Of a stretch of DNA of 50,781 nt, positions 44,267 to 50,781 are shown in pieces (position 1 is the stretch's first letter; every line of letters starts with the position of its first letter). Origin of the DNA: Oscillatoria sp. Its GTDB lineage: Bacteria; Cyanobacteriota; Cyanobacteriia; Cyanobacteriales; Laspinemataceae. Below the pieces are notes generated by a model. The model did no database searches, was not told the DNA's origin, and saw only the letters and a list, made by a program, of their open reading frames with translations. Position numbers and translations under genes: made by a program. Where the stretch lies: positions 1 to 50,781 of the forward strand of contig JAABSJ010000014.1 in NCBI GenBank assembly GCA_011390515.1, in the 5' to 3' direction.

Positions 44267-44472
44267 GGGTTCACTCCTCACTGATTTTTAGGAAATAATG
44301 GAGAGAATATTTATCCCAATATGGCGCTCCTGTTTTTACCCAAAGTTGTAGGTTCATGTATCCTCAAATCCGCCTGAAACTTTACGGATCAGGGGACCCA
44401 AATAGGGTAAAATATTAGGGGCGTTTGAACAGTAACTATAGCGGGGCTAAATAAACTGGAGAATTCCTCAAG

Positions 44473-44527
44473 GGAGTGGGAGCATCTTGCTCCCTTGTTG
44501 TAGTAGGGAGCAAGATGCTCCCACTCC
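44473..44527. repeat. Perfect 23-bp inverted repeat, 9-base loop
   Basis: The arms 44473-44495 and 44505-44527 are exact reverse complements (GGAGCATCTTGCTCCCT / AGGGAGCAAGATGCTCC core). Outside them GAATTC occurs on both sides (44461-44466 and 44529-44534), extending the symmetry. No T-run. It looks like a mobile palindrome and lies between the TPR-protease gene and the barrel gene, both read leftward. Confidence 0.85.
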
Positions 44528-44572
44528 TGAATTCTTTTAGATCTCAACCGGAACTCATATCTCAGGAGTTAG

Positions 44573-46462
44573 TTATGGATTGTTGTTTAAGTCAGATATG
44601 GCATCGCGAACTTCCTGGAGATAGGTGTTATTGGGGTCAAGTTTGTGGGCTTGTGCAAAAGCATCTGCTGCTTCGTCATAGCGGTTTTCCATCAATAAAG
44701 TCATACCTTTGGCGGTCCAAGCGGCGGCATCTTCAGGATTGCTAACGATCGCCTGATCAAAAGCCGCGATCGCATCCTGATGATTTTGCAAACTTAATTG
44801 CCCCCACCCTCGCCGATGCCATGCATAAGGTTCATCCGGCTGAATTGCCAGGGCTCGATCCAAAGCCGAGGGGTCGTTTTGATTTTGCTGCAAAAATTCA
44901 GTAATTAGACTTGCCCGACTCATCCAAGATTGATAGGTATTGGGCTGAATTTGAATGCCCCGATTGTATGCTTGAATCGCCTCTTCCAAATTATTCATCC
45001 CCCCTAAAGCGAGACCTCGATGAATCCAAGCATGGGAATATTCATCGGGATTAATCAGCAGGGCGCGATCGAAGGATTCCAAAGCCGCCTCATTGTCACC
45101 TAAAGCTAATAAAGACATTCCCCGCAAATCCCAGGAAATGTAATCAAAATCCTGGATTTCATTGACTTTATCAAAGGCTTGAACCGCTTCTTCATGACGT
45201 TGGAGTTTGGAGAGGATGATTCCTTTGTATCGCCATAAGGTGGCATAAAATCCCAACTCACCATTGATGGCATTTAATATTTTTTGTTCTTCTTCGTTGG
45301 TCGGCTTACCCAATCTTTGGAGTTCTTGCTGTTTTTCCTCATAGGGGAAAATTTCAATAGCCCGAGTGTAAGAACTGAGTGCCTCATTGAACTCTCCCAA
45401 TTCAAACAACAGATTACCCCGACCATACCAGGCTTGATAAAAATTGGGGCTCAGTTCAACGGCTTTATTATAAGCCTGGAATGCGCGATGTTTCAGTTGC
45501 TGGGCTTCGGAATCTCCGTAATATTGATACAGATTAGCTAATCGCCAGAGTTTATTGCCATGATTAACCCATTCTCGGGAATCCGAGAGTCCTGCCTTGG
45601 GCATAAACAACGATTCTAGGGAGCCTACATCTTGTTGTTCCAGGGGAGTTGGGGCTGTGGATTCTAGGGTCAGTTGCGATCTCTGGATGCCGACTTCATC
45701 TGCAAAATCCAGAAATATCGAAATCGGAATGCCTTGGCTAAACCCGGCTTTTACCCGAAAGTCACTGGTTCCGGATTCTTGTTCAGCGAGTCTTTCCCCT
45801 TCCGATCGCCCATGAACGCCAATCACTCGTCCATTGGAATCTAAAACCGGCCCACCGCTCATCCCGGGATAGGTATCACTGGTATAAAACAGTTGATATC
45901 CTTCTTCAATGGATTGTTTGGCTAATCCCGAAGCCATATCTAATGGCATTCTCAGCCCCGGACTCAACAAGCGATCGCCTTCTACTGGCGCTTGTTCCAC
46001 TTCTTGTCCCTCAACGGGAGTACCGGAAACAAACACCAAATCCGTTCTACCCGCGAGTACATTTTCCCGTCTTTGCAAATCATAATTCCCTAATCGGGCC
46101 GTTTGATAATCGCGATCGCTCGTAAACTGCAAGACTGCTAAATCTTTCTCATAAATTTTCCGAACCTTCGTAGTATAGTCCTCCACCGCTAAAGTATGTC
46201 TCTCTCCATCAGCGGTCATAATTTGATATTCATCGTTTTGTTGCACCACGTGCCATGCCGTTAGCACATAGTAAGTATTCCCTTCCCGAGCAATAATAAA
46301 CCCTGAACCCGGAGGTGCCCCAGACTCAATTCTCACCGTGATCTGTTGAGCAATCGTCTGGACCTCTTCTTGGGTTAAAGCGTTTGCTATGGGCGGCTGC
46401 ATGATCACCAGAGCAGCAGTAGTCCCGAACAAGGCGGCCTGAAGTGCATATTCAAATCTCAT
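44573..46462 (-). CDS. Exported trypsin-like serine protease fused to TPR repeats
   Basis: Protein of 629 residues. A signal peptide (about 1-28), then a trypsin-fold domain with the full triad: His71 in TAWHVV, Asp107 in EKDLAVLQF, Ser202 in GMSGGPVL. From about 300 on are roughly nine TPR units (RAFQAYNKAVELSPNFYQAW, AVQAFDKVNEIQDFDYISWD, ALESFDRALLINPDEYSHAW). The TPR half probably binds a partner and brings it to the protease, in the periplasm. No PDZ domain, unlike DegP/HtrA. Separated from the next protease gene by 185 bases, so a separate promoter is possible. Confidence 0.9.
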   Translation of the reverse strand: MRFEYALQAALFGTTAALVIMQPPIANALTQEEVQTIAQQITVRIESGAPPGSGFIIAREGNTYYVLTAWHVVQQNDEYQIMTADGERHTLAVEDYTTKVRKIYEKDLAVLQFTSDRDYQTARLGNYDLQRRENVLAGRTDLVFVSGTPVEGQEVEQAPVEGDRLLSPGLRMPLDMASGLAKQSIEEGYQLFYTSDTYPGMSGGPVLDSNGRVIGVHGRSEGERLAEQESGTSDFRVKAGFSQGIPISIFLDFADEVGIQRSQLTLESTAPTPLEQQDVGSLESLFMPKAGLSDSREWVNHGNKLWRLANLYQYYGDSEAQQLKHRAFQAYNKAVELSPNFYQAWYGRGNLLFELGEFNEALSSYTRAIEIFPYEEKQQELQRLGKPTNEEEQKILNAINGELGFYATLWRYKGIILSKLQRHEEAVQAFDKVNEIQDFDYISWDLRGMSLLALGDNEAALESFDRALLINPDEYSHAWIHRGLALGGMNNLEEAIQAYNRGIQIQPNTYQSWMSRASLITEFLQQNQNDPSALDRALAIQPDEPYAWHRRGWGQLSLQNHQDAIAAFDQAIVSNPEDAAAWTAKGMTLLMENRYDEAADAFAQAHKLDPNNTYLQEVRDAISDLNNNP

Positions 46463-46647
46463 GGTTACACCTATTCACTACACCACATCAACTGTACTTT
46501 TCTGGAGGAGGGATGCAGTCACAATCCACCCATGCTTGAGGCTCATTTTCACCTGAATTGCCAACACCCGATGGTTCATACTTGCCTAAAGTAGGCTCTC
46601 AAAATGACTGCAACCCCTGAATTTCCAACTCCTCTCCTCCAGAGGCT

Positions 46648-47772
46648 TTACCAGAGTCTTCCGGGCTGGTAATTTCCCTCAATTGGCGCTAGATCCGATT
46701 GTTCCAATGTCGGGGAAATTGGGTGAGATGGAAATGATTCAGCCTCATGAAAAGGCGTCACCGATCGCACCGGATTTCCGCTTTCCCAGTTGTCCAAAGG
46801 AACCACTTCACCAAACTCAGTAGACCACCGAGAACCGGGGGCCACAGGGGCAGGAGGCAGATTTTCCTCATGGAAAGAGTCTAAGGGGACTAAATCTCCC
46901 AAACCAGAACGTTCCGGGGAAGAATCTAACTCCAAACGAGGCAAAAATGGGTTAAGTTTAGCAGTTTGCGTTTCTAGGGGAAATGACAATCCCCTCCCCC
47001 CTTGTCTAAAGGTTTCAATCGGAATCGCCAAACTCGATCGCGTCATGATTTCGCGGACGGCTGCATCGGGTCTGGTCCCATCCAGAAAGACATAAGGATC
47101 TCCCCAAAGTGGATAGGCGTGCATTCCATTGATTGCCACCACCTGACCTTGCCGATTTAAAACCGGACCGCCACTCATGCCTTTTTGAATGTCATTGGTA
47201 TATCCAATCTGATATCCACCATTGACGGCGCGATCGCTTAACAGGGTGATTTCGCCCTGGGTGAAGACAAAACCCAGGCGGCGATCGGGATTCGCGCCAA
47301 AGGGAAATCCCCCTGCAAACACATCATCGCCCACATTTAAACTGGAAGCGTTGCCCAGGGATGCTACGGCATAGTCCGCATTCGCACTAAATTGCAACAC
47401 CGCCAAATCTTGACCATTGAAATTAAACCCTCGGGCAACTGTCGCCTCATGAAAGCGACCATCTGGCGTTTGGATTCGGTAGGGAGTTCCCAGGGTTAAA
47501 ACGTGCTCATTGGTGACCACGCTATACTGTTGTCCTTGTCTTTGAATGACAATCCCCGAACCATTATTGCGATCGCCCGAGAAGATTTTGACCGTAATCG
47601 ATTGGGCCAACTGTTGTAGATGTTCCGTGGACAGTCTATTGGAAACAGATTCCGGTAAGACGCTGGGGGTAAGATCCAATCTCACAGTTCCCTCAGAAAA
47701 TGCCGGTACTGGCAGTAAGGTAACCAAACTGCCAATACAAGCACTCAGCGTCACTAAACGCCAATCATTCAT
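46648..47772 (-). CDS. Exported trypsin-like serine protease
   Basis: Protein of 374 residues. A signal peptide (LVTLSACIGSLVTLLPVPAF) and trypsin domain about 50-260 with His90 in TNEHVL, Asp122 in GQDLAVLQF and Ser200 in GMSGGPVL, closely resembling the protease domain of the neighbouring TPR fusion. The last 110 residues are Pro/Ser/Glu-rich and probably disordered. The start is the ATG of MNDWRLVT. It begins 5 bases after the COP23 stop, so the two are one operon. Confidence 0.88.
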   Translation of the reverse strand: MNDWRLVTLSACIGSLVTLLPVPAFSEGTVRLDLTPSVLPESVSNRLSTEHLQQLAQSITVKIFSGDRNNGSGIVIQRQGQQYSVVTNEHVLTLGTPYRIQTPDGRFHEATVARGFNFNGQDLAVLQFSANADYAVASLGNASSLNVGDDVFAGGFPFGANPDRRLGFVFTQGEITLLSDRAVNGGYQIGYTNDIQKGMSGGPVLNRQGQVVAINGMHAYPLWGDPYVFLDGTRPDAAVREIMTRSSLAIPIETFRQGGRGLSFPLETQTAKLNPFLPRLELDSSPERSGLGDLVPLDSFHEENLPPAPVAPGSRWSTEFGEVVPLDNWESGNPVRSVTPFHEAESFPSHPISPTLEQSDLAPIEGNYQPGRLW

Positions 47773-47777
47773 CAGAT

Positions 47778-48410
47778 TTACCAAGCCATCCCGCCACTAG
47801 GTTCAGTTGTTGCCGGTGGAGTGGCTGCGGGCGAGCTGGTAGGGCCACTACTTCCCGTTCCGAGATCCAAATCACTCGGGGCAACAGAGGGGGCTTCACT
47901 CAGGAAGCGGTTCATATCCAGGTAGGGACGAGACTCGGATTCATACAGTGGTCCAGCCCCGGCACGACCCATTTGGATGTCAAACAGTTGTTGCAACGTT
48001 TGACTGGCATTAGCACCTGGTTTCAGGGTGTAGAGAATATCGCTACAAGGTCCCCCCGACGCACTGGACGTACAAATCACAGGTTGACCGTTCCTCATGC
48101 CCGTGGTGACGAAATTGAGCTGTCCACTCACATAAGCGGATTGGAACCGTCCCGAGACTTCCTGACACCGACGTTCCGGAGTATAGCCCGAACCATCGAA
48201 ATGGCGAGAAACCCAGTTAATCACCGGAATGGCTCGACCCGTTTGGTCATTGACTGCCGCCGTCACCGGGACGCCGGTGAGGGGACCATTAATGTACCGC
48301 GCACACACAAACCTTGTACTCGCTTGAGCAGGCTGCTGGAGGGTGAAGGTTGCACCGATCGCAACTGCCGCAGCCGTCAACATGGACGTAATGGCGAATT
48401 TTGCTTTCAT
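47778..48410 (-). CDS. COP23-family exported protein
   Basis: Protein of 210 residues. A signal peptide ends in AQAS. The mature part matches the COP23 family (circadian oscillating polypeptide of unicellular nitrogen-fixing cyanobacteria): TRFVCARYINGPLTGVP, INWVSRHFDGSGYTPERRC, VSGRFQSAY, LNFVTTGMRNGQPVICTS and GGPCSDILYTLKPG, with four spaced Cys that may form disulphides. A Ser/Pro/Thr tail follows. Molecular function unknown. It is followed immediately by a protease gene, which suggests a processing or complex relationship. Confidence 0.85.
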   Translation of the reverse strand: MKAKFAITSMLTAAAVAIGATFTLQQPAQASTRFVCARYINGPLTGVPVTAAVNDQTGRAIPVINWVSRHFDGSGYTPERRCQEVSGRFQSAYVSGQLNFVTTGMRNGQPVICTSSASGGPCSDILYTLKPGANASQTLQQLFDIQMGRAGAGPLYESESRPYLDMNRFLSEAPSVAPSDLDLGTGSSGPTSSPAATPPATTEPSGGMAW

Positions 48411-48467
48411 AATGTATGATGAGATACGGATAAGTGGAATCAAGAGCTTGCATCTCTTATTTCACGC

Positions 48468-48515
48468 CCAGGAATATCCTGGTTTTTTCATATTAACAGA
48501 AAAACCCAGGATATT
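48468..48515. promoter_or_regulatory. Alternative hairpins upstream of the COP23 gene
   Basis: CCAGGA-ATA-TCCTGG (48468-48482) is a tight hairpin. The arm from 48473 can instead pair with 48499-48515 (AATATCCTGG..TTTTTC / GAAAAACCCAGGATATT, 16 of 17), followed on the plus strand by TTTTTT. The two structures exclude each other. It lies about 60-105 bases before the COP23 start. Confidence 0.55.
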
Positions 48516-48971
48516 TTTTATCTTTACAAAACTTAACAATTTTAATTATCGGTATTGATAGCGGTTTATGTTAATCCGAATAAAGTAAGATATCCGCTTA
48601 TAAATCTATTGACCTGTTTTAGTATTTTTAGCTACATTAAAATAACTGAACTTCCATTATTTTCCGGTTGGAAATGTAGTGTTATCAAATGCTATAACAC
48701 CCACGCTCTATCAGTTCAAGCCAAAATACAGATTCGCTCCAGGCAAACGTTCCCCCTCTCATTCACGGGTGAAGGGGGGAGTCTGGAATAAAGTATGATA
48801 ATTGATTTGAACCTAGCCAATCCAGTTTCAAACCAATTGAGACATCAGGTTTCCCCGACTAATTCTCGGAAAAATCGGCAAAGAAATTATGGGGTGATTG
48901 AGCGCTACTCTTACCCCGGGAATTAAGATAAAGGTTTAACAATAAGGGGTTGACTGTAACCCCCAAATTGT
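48516..48971. other. AT-rich spacer between divergent/unrelated genes
   Basis: Lower GC than its surroundings. I see no gene, repeat family or RNA in it. The downstream end of the ParB gene and the promoter region of the COP23 operon border it. Confidence 0.4.
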
Positions 48972-49850
48972 TCAATCCTGTTCTGTGATCAGTTGTTTTA
49001 GCTCCGTCAGCAAAGACTCCATTTTATAGCGCTTATCTGGGTTCTCCCATGCCTTAAACTGGGTAAATTGTTGCAGAAGTCCTTCCACCTCCCGTTGTTG
49101 TTGCGCTGAATCTCTGGGTCTTTTTTTCTCCCGGACGATTTTTTGGATGGTTCGTAGACTCAGAGACTGAGCGATCGCCCGGTCTAAAAGTGCCAACCGC
49201 TCAGACTCGGACTCTAACTTGGCAATTTCCTTCGCCTTGGTCCACTTAATCCGTCCATAGCGGAGCGCTTCAAACAACTCCGGAGGCAGTTTCAGCAAAG
49301 GCAGGCGATGGGTTCGGAATGATTCCGGGGAAAGTCTGCCGATGGTGGCAAACACATCTTGAATCAACTGTTGTTCTCGATTACGGACAGCGCCGTCCGT
49401 AAATCCCCGTTTGCCATTCGCGATATGGTTGAGCAGGGAGATAATCCAGTCCCGGTCCTTTTGCAGGCGCATTTCCAGCAGTTGTAAAATGCCTTCGGTT
49501 TCTTCAACGGGATTCAAATCCTCCCGTTGTAAGTTTTCAACCAAGGCGTACTGTAGGACTTCCGGATCGGTCATTTCCCGGACTGTCACCGGCACGACCT
49601 TTAATCCCAGGGCCTGAGCGGCTTTATAGCGACGTTCTCCCGCGACTAACTCATACTGATTCCCGGCGATCGGGCGCACGAGTAGGGGTTGCAGGATACC
49701 ATGTTCTTTGATACTAGCGGCCAGTTCCTCCATTGCCACTTCGTTAAAGTAGTTTCGGGGTTGAAACTGGGACTGGCAAATTTGTTCAAGTGGCAGGGTC
49801 TTCGAGGAGAGGAACGTGGGGATAAGACGTTGAGTATTTTGGGTGTCCAT
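48972..49850 (-). CDS. ParB/RepB-family partition-like protein
   Basis: Protein of 292 residues. The N-terminal ParB CTPase/DNA-clamp domain is intact: LPLEQICQSQFQPRNYF, AASIKEHGILQPLLVRP, AGERRYKAAQALG (GERR box) and ALVENLQREDLNPVEE. The central part is not the usual chromosomal ParB helix-turn-helix but an insert-bearing version (IANGKRGFTDGAVRNREQQL ... RLPLLKLPPELFEALRYGRI) that I associate with plasmid-type ParB proteins of cyanobacteria. No parA is in the window and no parS-like site (TGTTTCACGTGAAACA) was seen. It could be a partition protein of an integrated plasmid or a regulator. Confidence 0.85.
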   Translation of the reverse strand: MDTQNTQRLIPTFLSSKTLPLEQICQSQFQPRNYFNEVAMEELAASIKEHGILQPLLVRPIAGNQYELVAGERRYKAAQALGLKVVPVTVREMTDPEVLQYALVENLQREDLNPVEETEGILQLLEMRLQKDRDWIISLLNHIANGKRGFTDGAVRNREQQLIQDVFATIGRLSPESFRTHRLPLLKLPPELFEALRYGRIKWTKAKEIAKLESESERLALLDRAIAQSLSLRTIQKIVREKKRPRDSAQQQREVEGLLQQFTQFKAWENPDKRYKMESLLTELKQLITEQD

Positions 49851-50781
49851 CTGCTTTTTAAGTGGTGAGTGGGAAGCGATTAAAGAAGGCGATCGCCGTG
49901 GTGCGATCGGGCGGGGTACATCGGGTCAGGGCTAAAAGCAGGGTGGACTCGATGAAAAAACGCTTCCCAGAACTGGGTTGGGATGAATTCTCCTGAACGT
50001 TGTAAATACATGAGCGCAATATCTTAATAGGATTCTATATCTATCTCTAGGGAGAGATTCGAGTTTTTATGCGTTTTTTTGGCTGATTTATGAAAATTTC
50101 ACAGAATTAATGCTCAGGGGCCACGGAAACCCCGCAGAGTTTTTATGAAAATTTAGGCCGCTTTTGGAGTTGGATGACTTTCAAATCAAGGGTTTGAGAG
50201 GAAGTTCTGGAATCATTCCCGCAAATAGAGAAGCGCTTTTTGACCGGGAAATTTTTATGGCGAGTTTCGTTGCCGAGAGTCCAGAGTCACTCATCAGACA
50301 GAAGCGCTCATCCTCAGCGCATTGAAAATTCTGGCAGCGCTTCGCACTAAATTTTTAGGGTGGGGAGGCTACTGTTTCTGATTTAATGTTGTTCTGAGTC
50401 ATCTGGACAGTGAAGAGTTCTGTATAAGTCCCCGTCAGTCATTCATGGGGTGCAAAAAAAATGGACGGGCATAAAACCAGTCCATAACTCCTACTGGTAA
50501 GGATTCTAAGCTTAACCAGTTTTACCATTATGCACCGAAAAGAGCGACTCAGCCAAGCGGGTGCGTCAACCACAGTTTCAAGAAGCGAGTGGCGACATTT
50601 CTTTTGTTTTGCAGATTTATTCGCGATACTAATTCGTTTTTCTTTCGCAAATTGAGACCTCAAAAACTGGATAATCTGGAACTGTTCATAACAACAAAAC
50701 TGTCGCCCTTGCGCCCATGATTCAGGATTGAACATAAAAGGACCTTGAAATCATGGTTTGATGGGACTAGAAACTCCCGCT
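49851..50781. other. Gene-free region upstream of the ParB gene
   Basis: About 930 bases with no convincing coding sequence. Recurrent short motifs: TTTTTATG (about 50067, 50138, 50250), AGCGCTT/AAGCGCT (about 50232, 50303, 50336) and a hairpin CTGGTAAG/CTTAACCAG near 50492-50520. Could contain a partition site or origin-like sequences, but nothing matches a known consensus. Confidence 0.35.

Noticed and set aside
50439-50735. 98-codon minus-strand frame near the window end
   Set aside because: No family resemblance, irregular composition, and no ribosome site upstream of its first ATG.
49851-50781. Replication origin with DnaA boxes
   Set aside because: No TTATCCACA-like boxes or AT-rich unwinding region with clear iterons could be seen; only weak recurrent motifs.

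Overview
The window is chromosome-like DNA from a cyanobacterium, most likely a filamentous Oscillatoriales-type organism. The evidence is the very high density of the octamer GCGATCGC, heptanucleotide TCATTGG-type tandem repeats, many cyanobacterial families (DUF4278, COP23, DnaK2-type DnaK, SpeY-type deoxyhypusine synthase homologue, Uma2/DUF820) and the cyanobacterial gene order rplS-trnW-secE-nusG-rplK-rplA-rplJ-rplL. The genus cannot be fixed from the sequence alone.

Layout. 0-9 kb: a membrane-anchored Ser/Thr kinase, a DUF3102-RusA fusion, a two-gene polysaccharide O-acetylation module (MBOAT plus SGNH protein), a rhomboid-family protein that has lost its catalytic Ser and His, a DUF4278 protein, a CnoX/YbbN-like thioredoxin-TPR protein and tRNA-Gly(CCC). 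9.8-14.4 kb: a giant multi-PAS hybrid histidine kinase. 14.4-19.3 kb: TPR lipoprotein, XPB/SSL2-like helicase and Era GTPase, all on the minus strand. 19.6-24.9 kb: two membrane proteins, a Uma2 protein, a secreted EndoU nuclease with a small partner gene (candidate toxin-immunity pair), and a DacB-type D,D-carboxypeptidase lipoprotein. 25.3-30.5 kb: a membrane hybrid histidine kinase overlapping a receiver-histidine kinase. 30.6-35.2 kb: the ribosomal protein/secE/nusG cluster with an L10 leader. 35.4-37 kb: a repeat field and a structured, gene-free stretch in front of speY. 37-42 kb: speY, an Hsp20 with a long tail, and dnaK. 42-48.4 kb: five minus-strand genes for exported proteins (COP23, two trypsin-like proteases, one fused to TPRs, a probable outer-membrane protein and an acidic secreted protein). 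49-50.8 kb: a ParB-family protein and about 0.9 kb of sequence without a recognisable gene.

The window is rich in small non-coding mobile elements. At least three MITE-like families with terminal inverted repeats are visible. One (here family A) carries two stem-loops with compensatory base changes and often ends in a T-run, so it looks like a mobile intrinsic terminator. Another (family B) has edges that begin TAG and supplies the stop codon of two different genes. These elements, the EndoU pair, the degenerate rhomboid and the exported-protease/COP23 locus are the most interesting content. No CRISPR array, prophage or complete insertion sequence was seen. Several gene starts are placed at non-ATG codons (rplJ GTG, the MBOAT gene TTG, the barrel protein TTG, era probably CTG) on the basis of Shine-Dalgarno position or protein family N-termini.
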